Positions 1-7,982 of a stretch of 64,000 nucleotides of DNA are shown here, in pieces (positions within the stretch are counted from its first letter, which is position 1; every line of letters begins with the position of its first letter). The notes under the pieces were generated by a model. The model did no database searches, had not been told where the DNA came from, and was given only the letters and a program-made list of their open reading frames with translations. The stretch lies in the NCBI RefSeq assembly GCF_026339935.1, contig NZ_JAPEPX010000001.1, positions 5,731,501-5,795,500 on the forward strand, given 5' to 3'. The DNA comes from Streptomyces sp. NBC_01551 (GTDB lineage: Bacteria > Actinomycetota > Actinomycetes > Streptomycetales > Streptomycetaceae). The position numbers and the translations under genes were made by a program.

Positions 1-61
1 GCTGGAGCAGGCCTACCTGGATCTCACGGCCGATCACGCCCAGTTCGCCGCCACCCGCTGA
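1..61 (+). CDS. ABC transporter ATP-binding protein, C-terminal end only
   Basis: Reading from base 2, the frame gives LEQAYLDLTADHAQFAATR and stops at 59-61. The LE-x-AYLxLT ending is typical of ATPase subunits of bacterial ABC-2 exporters, where it closes the C-terminal regulatory segment. The next gene, 36 bases downstream on the same strand, is an ABC-2-like permease, so the two probably form one exporter operon. Walker motifs and everything else lie outside the window. The call rests on 19 residues plus context, and the substrate is unknown. Confidence 0.55.
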   Translation, partial: LEQAYLDLTADHAQFAATR

Positions 62-97
62 CATTCCCCCGTCCCTCTCCACCCAGGAGGCTTCGCC

Positions 98-847
98 ATG
101 AGCACCGCCCTGCCCACCAGGCCCGTCCTGCACTCGGAATGGATCAAGATACGGTCCCTGCGCGGCACGTTCGGGTCCCTGATCGCCATCTTGTTCGTCA
201 CCGCCGGGATCCAGGCGCTGACGTCCGCGGCGATAGGCCAGGCCGAGGAAGGCAGCATGGGGGACGATCCGCTCCTCGCGGCCTTCTACGGGATCACCTT
301 CGGCCAGATAGCCGCCATGGCCTTCGGCGCGACCGCTCTCTCTTCGGAGTTCCACGACGGAGGCCTGCGCACCTCGCTGGTCGCGGTCCCGAACCGGGCC
401 CGTTTCTACCTGTCGAAGATCGCCACGGTGGGCGGACTGGCCTTCGTGGCGGGCCAGGTCGCCGGGTTGGCGACGTTCGTGGCCGGCCAGTCGTTCATGG
501 GGCCCTACACCATCGAGCTGGGAGCCCCGGGCACCTTCCGGGCCGTGTTCGGCTGCGGGATGTACCTGACGCTGATGGCCCTGTTCGCGGCGGGCCTGAC
601 GGCCGTGCTGCGGAGCGCGACGGCCGTGCTGAGCCTCCTCATACCGTTCGTGCTGATGCTGTCCTTCGTCATCGGCGCGGGTGCCAAGGGCGTGGCCGAG
701 TTCCTGCCGGACCGGGCCGGCCAGATGATGATGCGGGCGGAGGCCGGCAGTGTCGTAGGCCACTGGCAGGGTCTCGGTGTGCTCACCCTGTGGGCGGCGC
801 TCGCGGTCATCGGCGGCTGGCTGGCGGTGCGTCGGCGCAACGCGTGA
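98..847 (+). CDS. ABC-2-type transporter permease
   Basis: A 249-residue integral membrane protein with about six hydrophobic segments (near residues 26-46, 65-80, 105-130, 148-168, 172-195 and 225-243). The short N-terminal stretch with the HSEWIKIRSLRGT motif is the usual start of Streptomyces ABC-2 permeases. The conserved SSEFHDGGLRTSLVAVPNR segment precedes the third helix, as in exporters of this family. An AGGAGG ribosome-binding site lies 7 bases before ATG 98. It follows the end of an ABC ATPase gene and should pair with it to export an unidentified compound. Membrane topology and family are clear; the transported substrate is not. Confidence 0.85.
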   Translation: MSTALPTRPVLHSEWIKIRSLRGTFGSLIAILFVTAGIQALTSAAIGQAEEGSMGDDPLLAAFYGITFGQIAAMAFGATALSSEFHDGGLRTSLVAVPNRARFYLSKIATVGGLAFVAGQVAGLATFVAGQSFMGPYTIELGAPGTFRAVFGCGMYLTLMALFAAGLTAVLRSATAVLSLLIPFVLMLSFVIGAGAKGVAEFLPDRAGQMMMRAEAGSVVGHWQGLGVLTLWAALAVIGGWLAVRRRNA

Positions 848-860
848 CGCCGGGCCAGTT

Positions 861-884
861 GTCAGTGGCCCCCGGGATACTGAC
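861..884. terminator. Hairpin between permease and next gene
   Basis: GTCAGT at 861-866 and ACTGAC at 879-884 are perfect inverted arms, with further CCC/GGG pairing inside. It sits 14 bases after the permease stop and just before the next ATG at 888, so it may terminate the exporter operon. It could equally be an operator over the next gene's promoter. There is no T-run, as is usual in Streptomyces. Confidence 0.45.
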
Positions 885-887
885 GGT

Positions 888-1322
888 ATGACCACGGCAG
901 AGCATCTCGACACGATCGACCGGCTCCGGACGCGTGATTTCCCCGAGGTCCAGGGCCGGTCCGAGGTGGGCACCAGCGGCCCCGGCTATCACCTGGCCGA
1001 GCTGGGCGGCAGCCGCTGGTACGGGGACGAGGACGCGGCCGACCGGATAGCGGAGGAGGAGCAGGTCTCGGCCGAGTTCGATGCGCTGAGCCTGAGGCTG
1101 GCGGAGCGTTGGGGAGAGGCCGACACCTTCAGTCTCGGCAGCCTCGCACTGCGGCCGCCGGGCGAGGAAGTGCCGCAGCCCTGGCGGGAGATCGGCGACA
1201 CGTCCGAGCAACTGAACCTGTGGCGGGCCGGGGACCGCTGGGTCGCGCTCTACGAGGCCCGCTGGGGAACCGACCACTCGCCCCAGCTGATGGCGGCGGT
1301 GACGGTGATCGATCCGCCGTAG
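888..1322 (+). CDS. Small acidic protein of unknown function
   Basis: A 144-residue soluble protein starting MTTAEHLDTIDRLRTRDFPEV and rich in Glu, Asp and Trp, with no signal peptide or membrane segment. I do not recognise a named domain. Strict in-frame reading upstream could extend it into the preceding gene, but ATG 888 avoids overlap and gives a compact protein. The final third (LNLWRAGDRWVALYEARWGTDHSPQLMAAVTVI) reads like a small beta-sheet domain. It is convergent with mug (stop at 1345). No ribosome-binding site is evident, and a GATACT hexamer 6 bases before the ATG could make the message leaderless. Confidence 0.7.
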   Translation: MTTAEHLDTIDRLRTRDFPEVQGRSEVGTSGPGYHLAELGGSRWYGDEDAADRIAEEEQVSAEFDALSLRLAERWGEADTFSLGSLALRPPGEEVPQPWREIGDTSEQLNLWRAGDRWVALYEARWGTDHSPQLMAAVTVIDPP

Positions 1323-1344
1323 GGGTCGCTGGCCCTCGGGGTCG

Positions 1345-1893
1345 TCAGTCCCCGGGGGCGGGGTCGGCGGCCGCCCGGAGGCGGGCGTACTCCTGGGCCA
1401 TGGACTCCGCGGTCCAGTGGGCGTTGAGGCCGCTGGGGTTGGGGAGGGCCCAGATGCGGGTGGAGCCGATCATCCGCTCCTGGGGGCCGATCTGGGCCCT
1501 CCGCTCGCCGAATGCCGTGCGGTAGGCGGTAACGCCGACCACCGCCAGCCACTGCGGGCGCAGGAGCTCCACCTTCGCCGTCAGGATGCGCCCGCCCTCG
1601 CGGAATTCCTCGGCGCTCAGCTCGTCGGCCCGGGCGGTGGCGCGGGCGACCACGTTGGTGATGCCGAGCCGGTAGGTCAGCAGCTCCTCCTGCTCGGCGG
1701 GGGCCAGCCGGCGCGGGGTGAAGCCGGACAGGTGCAGCACCGGCCAGAAACGGTTGCCGGGGCGGGCGAAGTGGTGGCCCGTCGCGGCGGAGAGGAGACC
1801 CGGGTTGATCCCGCAGAACAGCACACGCAGACCGCCCGCGACCACGTCCGGGAGGACGCGGTCGCGGGCGGCGTTCAGCTCGTCGGGGGTCAG
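1345..1893 (-). CDS. mug: G/U mismatch-specific DNA glycosylase
   Basis: A 182-residue protein of uracil-DNA glycosylase family 2 (MUG/TDG). It removes uracil or ethenocytosine mispaired with guanine in base-excision repair. The active-site segment FCGINPGLLSA lies near residue 30 and the family's second motif, ALPNPSGLNAHW, lies near residue 150. No ATG or GTG precedes the conserved MTPDELNAARDR-type start. The only sensible codon is a CTG at 1893-1891 whose last two bases belong to the purB stop, a CTGA overlap. Translation is therefore probably coupled to purB. Family assignment is firm; the CTG start is inferred. Confidence 0.88.
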   Translation of the reverse strand: MTPDELNAARDRVLPDVVAGGLRVLFCGINPGLLSAATGHHFARPGNRFWPVLHLSGFTPRRLAPAEQEELLTYRLGITNVVARATARADELSAEEFREGGRILTAKVELLRPQWLAVVGVTAYRTAFGERRAQIGPQERMIGSTRIWALPNPSGLNAHWTAESMAQEYARLRAAADPAPGD

Positions 1894-3323
1894 AGGATCG
1901 ACCCCGGCGCGTACCCGGCGGCCTCCGGGTGCTGCTTGGCGATCGCCTCGATACGGGAGACCACCGCCGCGACCTGGTCGCCCGCGGCGCCCGTGAAGGA
2001 CAGCTTGTCGGCCATCAGAGCGTCGAGCTGGGCCCGGTCGAGCGGCATCCGCTCGTCGGCGGCCAGCTTGTCCAGCAGCTCGTTGCGCTCGGCGCCCTGC
2101 TCGCGCATGGCGAGCGCGGAGGCCACCGCGTGCTCCTTGATGACCTCGTGGGCGGCCTCGCGGCCCACCCCGGCCCGCACCGCGCCCATCAGCACCTTGG
2201 TGGTGGCGAGGAATGGCAGGTAGCGGTCCAGCTCGCGCGCGACGACGGCCGGGAAGGCGCCGAACTCGTCGAGGACCGTCAGGAAGGTCTCCAGCAGGCC
2301 GTCGAACGCGAAGAACGCGTCGGGCAGGGCCACGCGGCGGACCACGGAGCAGGAGACGTCGCCCTCGTTCCACTGGTCGCCCGCCAGCTCGCCGGTCATC
2401 GAGGCGTAGCCGCGCAGGATGACCATCAGGCCGTTCACGCGCTCGCAGGAGCGGGTGTTCATCTTGTGCGGCATCGCCGACGAGCCGACCTGGCCGGGCT
2501 TGAAGCCCTCGGTGACCAGCTCGTGGCCGGCCATCAGGCGGATGGTCTTGGCGATCGAGGACGGGGCGGCGGCCAGCTGCACCAGGGCGGTGACCACGTC
2601 GTAGTCGAGCGAGCGCGGGTAGACCTGGCCGACGGAGGTGAAGGCCTGGGCGAAGCCGAGGTGGGCGGCGATCCGCTGCTCCAGGTCGGCCAGCTTGGCG
2701 GCGTCGCCGCCCAGCAGGTCGAGCATGTCCTGGGCGGTGCCGACGGGGCCCTTGATCCCGCGCAGCGGGTAGCGGCCGAGCAGGTCCTCCAGGCGCGCGT
2801 ACGCGACCAGCAGCTCGTCGGCGGCGGTGGCGAAGCGCTTGCCCAGGGTGGTCGCCTGCGCGGCGACGTTGTGGGAGCGGCCGGCCATGACCAGCTCGGC
2901 GTGCTCGCCGGCCAGCTTGCCGAGGCGGGCGAGGACGGCGACCGTGCGGTCGCGGGCCAGCTCCAGGGAGAGCCGGATCTGGAGCTGCTCGACGTTCTCG
3001 GTGAGGTCGCGCGAGGTCATGCCCTTGTGGACGTGCTCGTGGCCGGCGAGGGCGTTGAACTCCTCGATCCGGGCCTTCACGTCGTGCCGGGTGACCTTCT
3101 CGCGTTCGGCGATGGAGGCGAGGTCGACCGTCTCCAGGACGCGCTCGTAGTCGGCGAGGGCGGCGTCCGGAACCTCGATACCGAGGTCCTTCTGGGCACG
3201 CAGGACGGCGAGCCACAGCCGCCGCTCCAGCGTCACCTTGTACTCGGGGGACCACAGGACGGCGAGCTCCGCGGAGGCGTAGCGGCCGGCCAGGACATTG
3301 GGGATGCGGGGCTTGGCTGTCAC
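1890..3323 (-). CDS. purB: Adenylosuccinate lyase
   Basis: A 477-residue enzyme of the fumarase/aspartase superfamily. It cleaves SAICAR to AICAR and adenylosuccinate to AMP, releasing fumarate, in purine synthesis. The signature loop GSSAMPHKMN (near residue 270) carries the flexible catalytic serine region. The MTSRDLTENVEQ segment near residue 95 and the GRSHNVAAQATTLGKR segment near residue 150 contain the usual substrate-binding residues. GTG 3323 gives VTAKPRIPNVLAGRYAS, the normal family N-terminus. No ribosome-binding site precedes it, and a TAGAAT -10 box ends 8 bases upstream, so the transcript is probably leaderless. The mug gene follows with overlapping start and stop. Confidence 0.96.
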   Translation of the reverse strand: MTAKPRIPNVLAGRYASAELAVLWSPEYKVTLERRLWLAVLRAQKDLGIEVPDAALADYERVLETVDLASIAEREKVTRHDVKARIEEFNALAGHEHVHKGMTSRDLTENVEQLQIRLSLELARDRTVAVLARLGKLAGEHAELVMAGRSHNVAAQATTLGKRFATAADELLVAYARLEDLLGRYPLRGIKGPVGTAQDMLDLLGGDAAKLADLEQRIAAHLGFAQAFTSVGQVYPRSLDYDVVTALVQLAAAPSSIAKTIRLMAGHELVTEGFKPGQVGSSAMPHKMNTRSCERVNGLMVILRGYASMTGELAGDQWNEGDVSCSVVRRVALPDAFFAFDGLLETFLTVLDEFGAFPAVVARELDRYLPFLATTKVLMGAVRAGVGREAAHEVIKEHAVASALAMREQGAERNELLDKLAADERMPLDRAQLDALMADKLSFTGAAGDQVAAVVSRIEAIAKQHPEAAGYAPGSIL

Positions 3324-3331
3324 GTGGAGTG

Positions 3332-3337
3332 ATTCTA
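3332..3337 (-). promoter_or_regulatory. -10 box of a likely leaderless purB promoter
   Basis: On the minus strand TAGAAT occupies 3337-3332, leaving 8 bases before the purB GTG at 3323. Transcription from such a box normally begins 6-8 bases downstream, at or next to the start codon. The bases in between (CACTCCAC) hold no purine-rich ribosome-binding site. A good -35 is not evident. Confidence 0.5.
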
Positions 3338-3394
3338 CTTGGGCCGCCGCTGTGGCTTTACGCAGGTAGGGGCCATGCTCCGGATTGTGGCTTG

Positions 3395-4186
3395 CTACGA
3401 GAGCCGGTCGGCGGCGCGGTCCCCGTACGGCAGCAGTTCCGGCCGCTTGGGCGGGAGCCCGTCGCCGCTGGAGCGGCCGGTCAGCCGGCGCCCTATCCAG
3501 GGCAGCAAGTGCCGGCGGGCGAAGCTCAGGTCCTGGGAGCGGCGTGCGGCCCAGCCCGGCGCCGCCTCGGCGGCCAGTTCGGTGCGCCAGTCCCCCTCGG
3601 GCGGCAGGCCCAGGGTCTGCCAGACCGCCTCCGCCACGCGGCGGTGGCCCTCGGGCGTCAGGTGCAGCCGGTCCACGTCCCACATGCGGGGGTCCGCGAG
3701 CGCGGGAACCCCGTACAGGTCCACGACGAGGGCGCCGTGCCGGTCGGCGAGCTCCCCGATGACGGCGAACAGCTCCTCCATGCGCGGCCGGAACCGGTCC
3801 ATCACCGGACCGTTGCGCCCGGGGGAGCGCATCAGGACCAGCTGCCGGCAGGACGGGGCGAGGAGGGCCACGGACTCCTCCAGGTGCGCGCGCACCCGGC
3901 CCATGTCGACCTTGGGCCGCAGGGCGTCGTTGAGGCCGCCGACCAGGGTGACCAGGTCGGCGCCCATGGCCGCCGCCGTCGGGGCCTGCTCCTCGGCGAT
4001 CTGCCCGATCAGCTTCCCGCGGACCGCGAGGTTCGCGTACCGGAAGCCCGGTTCGCGCGCGGCCAGCCGGGCGGCGAGCAGATCGGCCCAGCCCCGGTAG
4101 GAGCCGTCGGGCAGCGCGTCGGACATGCCTTCGGTGAAGGAGTCGCCGACCGCGACGAAACTGGTGTAACGCGCATTCATCTCCAT
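3395..4186 (-). CDS. SGNH/GDSL-family hydrolase
   Basis: A 263-residue esterase/lipase-fold protein. Block I is VAVGDSFTEG near residue 13, with the nucleophilic serine; block III is VGGLND near residue 90; block V is DRLHLTPEGH near residue 180, supplying the catalytic Asp and His. There is no signal peptide, so it should be cytoplasmic. The substrate is unknown but likely an acyl ester. Two in-frame ATGs are close together (4186 and 4180). A TAACAT hexamer lies 10 bases before the first, so a nearly leaderless message is possible. It is transcribed in the same direction as purB, 71 bases upstream of it. Confidence 0.9.
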   Translation of the reverse strand: MEMNARYTSFVAVGDSFTEGMSDALPDGSYRGWADLLAARLAAREPGFRYANLAVRGKLIGQIAEEQAPTAAAMGADLVTLVGGLNDALRPKVDMGRVRAHLEESVALLAPSCRQLVLMRSPGRNGPVMDRFRPRMEELFAVIGELADRHGALVVDLYGVPALADPRMWDVDRLHLTPEGHRRVAEAVWQTLGLPPEGDWRTELAAEAAPGWAARRSQDLSFARRHLLPWIGRRLTGRSSGDGLPPKRPELLPYGDRAADRLS

Positions 4187-4290
4187 GGCGGGAGAGATGT
4201 TACCGCGCGGTACCGCCACCCCGTGGACGGAGTGGCGGCACCAGCGCGCTGACCTGTGCCGATCCGGTGCAGGCGATGACCGCGAGACGG

Positions 4291-5316
4291 TTACATGGAC
4301 GCGGGCCTGTCGAACAGCTCGCGCAGCACGTCCTCCATCGTCACCAGGCCCGTCATGGCGCCGTCCGCCCCGAGCACCGCCGCCAGATGCGTACGGCTGC
4401 GCCGCATCGCGGTCAGCACGTCGTCCAGCGGGGTCTCCGCCCGTACCTGGGCGATCGGCCGCAGCGTGGGCACCGGGAACGGCTCGTCCCGCTCCGTCGC
4501 GTCCGCGTCCAGGGCGTCCTTGACGTGCAGGTAGCCGAGGATCCGCTGCTCCGCGTCGATCACGGGGAAGCGGGAGTACCCCGACTCGGCGGACAGCCGC
4601 TCCAGCCCGGCCGGGGTGATGCCGACCCGCGCCGAGACCACCCGGTCCGCGGGCAGCACCACATCGGTGACCGGCCGCCGCCCCAGTTCCAGGGCGTCGT
4701 ACAGCCGCTCGCGCGCCCGGTCGTCGAGCAGTCCCGCGGCGGAGGAGTCCTTGACGATCCGGGCCAGCTCGTCGTCGGAGAAGGTGGCCGAGACCTCGTC
4801 CTTGACCTCGACGCGCAGGAGCCGCAGCAGGGCGTTGGCGAACGCGTTGATGGCGAAGATCACCGGCCGCAGCGCCCGGGTCAGGGTCACCAGCGGCGGC
4901 CCCAGCAGCAGAGCGGTGCGCACCGGCTCCGCCAGCGCCACGTTCTTCGGCACCATCTCGCCGAAGAGCATGTGCAGGTACGTGGCCAGCGCCAGCGCCA
5001 CCACGAAGGAGATCGCGTGCGTCACCCCGCCCGGCACCCCGACGGCGTCCAGCAGCGGGGTCAGCAGGTGAGCGATGGCCGGCTCGGCCACCACACCCAG
5101 CACCAGGGTGCACAGCGTGATGCCCAGCTGCGCCGCCGCCATCAGCGCCGACACGTGCTCCAGGCCCCACAGCACGGCGCGGGCGCGCCGGTCGCCCTGC
5201 TCGGCGTACGGCTCGATCTGGCTGCGCCGCACCGAGATCAGCGCGAACTCCGCGCCGACGAAGAAGGCGTTGACGACCAGGGTCGCCAGGCCGATCAGCA
5301 ACTGGATCGCGGTCAT
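4291..5316 (-). CDS. CNNM/CBS-domain membrane protein (hemolysin family), short form
   Basis: A 341-residue protein with an N-terminal DUF21/CNNM membrane domain (about residues 1-190, four hydrophobic segments; FFVGAEFALISVRRSQIE follows the first). A tandem CBS pair follows at about 205-335, ending TGLVTMEDVLRELF. The CorC_HlyC C-terminal domain of its upstream partner is absent. Family members are linked to Mg2+/Co2+ export or sensing; the old hemolysin label is historical. Its ATG lies inside the stop of the upstream paralogue (4-base overlap at 5313-5316), so the two are translationally coupled and may form a heterodimer. Confidence 0.92.
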   Translation of the reverse strand: MTAIQLLIGLATLVVNAFFVGAEFALISVRRSQIEPYAEQGDRRARAVLWGLEHVSALMAAAQLGITLCTLVLGVVAEPAIAHLLTPLLDAVGVPGGVTHAISFVVALALATYLHMLFGEMVPKNVALAEPVRTALLLGPPLVTLTRALRPVIFAINAFANALLRLLRVEVKDEVSATFSDDELARIVKDSSAAGLLDDRARERLYDALELGRRPVTDVVLPADRVVSARVGITPAGLERLSAESGYSRFPVIDAEQRILGYLHVKDALDADATERDEPFPVPTLRPIAQVRAETPLDDVLTAMRRSRTHLAAVLGADGAMTGLVTMEDVLRELFDRPASM

Positions 5317-6653
5317 CGGGTCCCCTCCGCACCGTCGTCGCCGGTGGGCTCGACCGGCTCGTGCAGCAGCACCCGCGCGGCCCGGCGCCCGCTGGCGTCC
5401 ACCACGTCCAGCCGCCAGCCGTCCAGCTCCAGGCTGTCGCCGACTGCCGGGATCCGGCCCAGCTCGGTCGCTATCAGCCCGGCCAGCGTCTCGTACGGCC
5501 CGTCCGGCACCCGCAGCCCGATCCGTTGCAGCTGATCGGTGCGCGCGGCGCCGTCGGCGGAGTAGAGCGCGCGCCCGGAGGCGTCCGTACCGGCCGGGGC
5601 CAGGTCCGGGGTCTCGTGCGGGTCGTGCTCGTCGCGGACCTCGCCCACGACCTCCTCGACGATGTCCTCCAGGGTGACGACACCGGCGGTGCCGCCGTAC
5701 TCGTCGATCACCACGGCCATCGTCTGCTTGCCGGACAGCCGGTCCAGCAGCCGGTCCACGGTCAGCGACTCCGGTACGAGGAGGGGCGGGCGCAGCAGCT
5801 GTGAGACGGATGTGCGGTGCCGCTCCTCGGCCGGCAGGGCCAGTACGTCCTTGATGTGGACGGTGCCCACCACGGTGTCGAGGTTGGACCGGTAGACGGG
5901 GAAGCGCGACAGGCCGGTGGCCAGCGTCGCGTTCGCCACGTCCTCGGCGGTGGTCTGGACGTCGAGGGCGGTCACCTGGACGCGCGGGGTCATCACGTTC
6001 TCCGCAGTCAGGTCGGCCAGGTTCAGGGTCCGCACGAACAGCTCGGCGGTGTCCTTCTCCAGAGCGCCCGCCTTGGCGGAGTGCCGCGCCAGCGCCACCA
6101 GCTCCTGCGGGCTGCGCGCGGAGGCCAGCTCCTCGGCCGGCTCCAGGCCGAAGCGGCGCACCGTGTGGTTCGCGGTGGTGTTCAGGTGCCCGATGAGCGG
6201 CCTGAAGGTGCGGCTGAAGATCCGCTGCATGGTGGCCACGCGCTTGGCGATGGCCAGCGGCGAGGAGATGGCCCAGTTCTTCGGCACCAGCTCGCCCACG
6301 ACCATCAGGACGACGGTCGACAGCGCGGTGCCCAGGACCAGGGCGGTGGAGGAGGCGGCGCCGGCCGACAGCCCCATGGACTCGAACGGACCCTGTAGCA
6401 GGGCGGCGATCGAGGGCTTGGAGATCATGCCGATGACCAGGCCGGTCACGGTGATGCCGAGCTGGGCGCCGGACAGCTGGAACGTCAGGCTGCGGACGGC
6501 GGTCAGGGCGCTCTCCGCGCCCCGCTCGCCGCGCTCGACGGCGCCTTCGAGCTCGCTGCGCTCGACGGTGGTCAGCGAGAACTCCGCCGCGACGAAGACT
6601 CCGCAGGCAAGGCAGAGCAGCAGCGCCACGACGAGCAGGAGCACTTCGGTCAT
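5313..6653 (-). CDS. CNNM/CBS/CorC membrane protein (hemolysin family), long form
   Basis: A 446-residue protein. The N-terminal DUF21/CNNM domain (about residues 1-200) has the marker segment GVFVAAEFSLTTVERSELE. A CBS pair spans about 215-335, with VIDEYGGTAGVVTLEDIVEEVVGEVRDEHD at its end, and a C-terminal CorC_HlyC transporter-associated domain spans about 360-430. A GGAGGT ribosome-binding site lies 8 bases before ATG 6653. It heads a two-gene operon with the shorter paralogue downstream. The likely role is divalent cation homeostasis at the membrane. The ion specificity cannot be read from sequence. Confidence 0.93.
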   Translation of the reverse strand: MTEVLLLVVALLLCLACGVFVAAEFSLTTVERSELEGAVERGERGAESALTAVRSLTFQLSGAQLGITVTGLVIGMISKPSIAALLQGPFESMGLSAGAASSTALVLGTALSTVVLMVVGELVPKNWAISSPLAIAKRVATMQRIFSRTFRPLIGHLNTTANHTVRRFGLEPAEELASARSPQELVALARHSAKAGALEKDTAELFVRTLNLADLTAENVMTPRVQVTALDVQTTAEDVANATLATGLSRFPVYRSNLDTVVGTVHIKDVLALPAEERHRTSVSQLLRPPLLVPESLTVDRLLDRLSGKQTMAVVIDEYGGTAGVVTLEDIVEEVVGEVRDEHDPHETPDLAPAGTDASGRALYSADGAARTDQLQRIGLRVPDGPYETLAGLIATELGRIPAVGDSLELDGWRLDVVDASGRRAARVLLHEPVEPTGDDGAEGTR

Positions 6654-6869
6654 CGGTCGGTCACCTCCGTCCCATGATCAGTCAGGCGGAGGGGGAGCGC
6701 GCGATGTCGGCTGCGGCGGTGTCGGGTACTGGGAGGCTCGCCCATGGGCGGACGCTCACACCTTTCGATCGAGGGGAACGGGTCGAACAGCTGCTCACAT
6801 GGTAAAGGACGGGCAAAGGCGTCGGATCGTCCTTCTGGCGGAGCGGACCCGGATGATGGGATCCGGGGC

Positions 6870-7295
6870 ATGAGCGATCTTCACATCGGCCCTGCGTCGG
6901 CGGCCGATCTGCCCGCCGTCCTGGCATTCTGGCGGACCGCCGCCGAGGGTACGAGCATCAGCGACGATCTCGCCGGCGTCGAGCGGCTCCACGACCGCGA
7001 CCCGCGGGCGCTGCTGCTCGCCCGCCGCGACGGCGAGCTGGTCGGCACCGTGATCGCCGGGTTCGACGGCTGGCGCTGTCACCTCTACCGGCTCGCCGTG
7101 CACCCGGGCCACCGGCGCCGGGGCATCGGGTCCGCGCTGCTGGCCGCCGCCGAGGAGCGCTTCGTGGAGCTGGGCGGACGGCGCGCGGACGCGATGGTGC
7201 TCGACCGCAACGAGGGGGCCCACGGGGCGTGGGACGCGGCCGGCTACCACCCCGAGGGCCACTGGACGCGCTGGGTCAAGCCGCTGACCGGGTGA
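6870..7295 (+). CDS. GNAT-family N-acetyltransferase
   Basis: A 141-residue single-domain acetyltransferase. The acetyl-CoA-binding motif A is present as LYRLAVHPGHRRRGIGSALLAAAEERF (about residues 70-96), with the R/Q-x-x-G-x-G/A core. GAHGAWDAAGYHPEGHWTRWVKPL closes the fold. ATG 6870 gives MSDLHIGPASAADLPAVLAFW, the usual first strand and helix. It lies 216 bases from the divergently transcribed cation-transporter pair and converges with the following methyltransferase (stop codons at 7293-7295 and 7296-7298 abut). The acetylated substrate is unknown. Confidence 0.88.
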   Translation: MSDLHIGPASAADLPAVLAFWRTAAEGTSISDDLAGVERLHDRDPRALLLARRDGELVGTVIAGFDGWRCHLYRLAVHPGHRRRGIGSALLAAAEERFVELGGRRADAMVLDRNEGAHGAWDAAGYHPEGHWTRWVKPLTG

Positions 7296-7970
7296 CTACC
7301 CGGCGTCCGGGCGCCGGCGGGCCGCGCCGATCACGCAGTACGAGGACGGCAGCGCGGGTCCGCCCTCCGGGACCCGGACGCCGCGCACGGCCGTGATCTC
7401 GAACCCGGCCTCCTCGATCGCGGCCAGCGGCTCCCGCGCGGTGTGGCAGCCTCCGCACAGCCGCGGCCACACCGTCCGGTCCAGCACCCGCTGGACGGCG
7501 GCCATGCCCCGGCCGGGGGCGCGGCCGTGCTCGAAGAAGCGCAGCTCCGAGCCCGGGCGCAGGACGCGGTGGAGCTCGGAGAGGGAGCGCGGCAGGTCCC
7601 GTACCGAACACAGGACGAGACAGGCCACCGCCCCGTCGAAGGACTCGCTCTTGACCGGCAGGGCCTCGGCCACGCCCGGCACCACGTCGACGGGCACCTC
7701 GACGCGCAGCCCCGCCTCCACGGCGTGCCGGCGCAGCAGGCGCTCCGGTTCGACCGCGACGACCTCGGACACGGCGCCGGGGTAGTGCGGGAAGTTGAGG
7801 CCGTTGCCCGCGCCGATCTCGATGACCCGGCCGCTCAGCCCGGCCAGGAGCTCCTCGCGGAGTCTGCCGACCCCGGCGCGCGCGTCGGCCTGCACGCTCA
7901 TGCGAGCGTAGAAACGGGCGAACAGGGGATGGTGAACCGGATCCTGCGGCGGGCGGCTGCGACGGGGCAC
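7296..7970 (-). CDS. Class I SAM-dependent methyltransferase
   Basis: A 224-residue Methyltransf_11-type enzyme. Motif I is VIEIGAGNGLNFPHYP near residue 48, followed by VVAVEPERLLRRHA, whose acidic Glu contacts the SAM ribose. FDGAVACLVLCSVRDLPRSLSELHRVLRPGSELRFFEHG carries motifs II and III. The sequence resembles the UbiE/phosphatidylethanolamine-methyltransferase-like group that includes METTL7-type proteins, but the substrate is not deducible. The start is GTG 7970, with GAGGAGGAG five bases upstream. It lies just downstream of a broken gene on the same strand. Confidence 0.88.
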   Translation of the reverse strand: MPRRSRPPQDPVHHPLFARFYARMSVQADARAGVGRLREELLAGLSGRVIEIGAGNGLNFPHYPGAVSEVVAVEPERLLRRHAVEAGLRVEVPVDVVPGVAEALPVKSESFDGAVACLVLCSVRDLPRSLSELHRVLRPGSELRFFEHGRAPGRGMAAVQRVLDRTVWPRLCGGCHTAREPLAAIEEAGFEITAVRGVRVPEGGPALPSSYCVIGAARRRPDAG

Positions 7971-7982
7971 GGCGACTCCTCC

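Noticed and set aside
1429..3332. Long open frames on the plus strand opposite purB and mug
   Set aside because: They are shadow frames of GC-rich coding DNA; the minus-strand frames carry full family motifs and the plus-strand products have skewed composition.
5313..6653. Hemolysin toxin
   Set aside because: The family name is historical; CNNM/CBS/CorC architecture points to cation transport, with no toxin domain.
6654..6869. RNA gene or riboswitch (for example a magnesium sensor) before the cation-transporter pair
   Set aside because: I could not fold a recognisable conserved structure by eye; only ribosome-binding sites for the divergent genes are clear.
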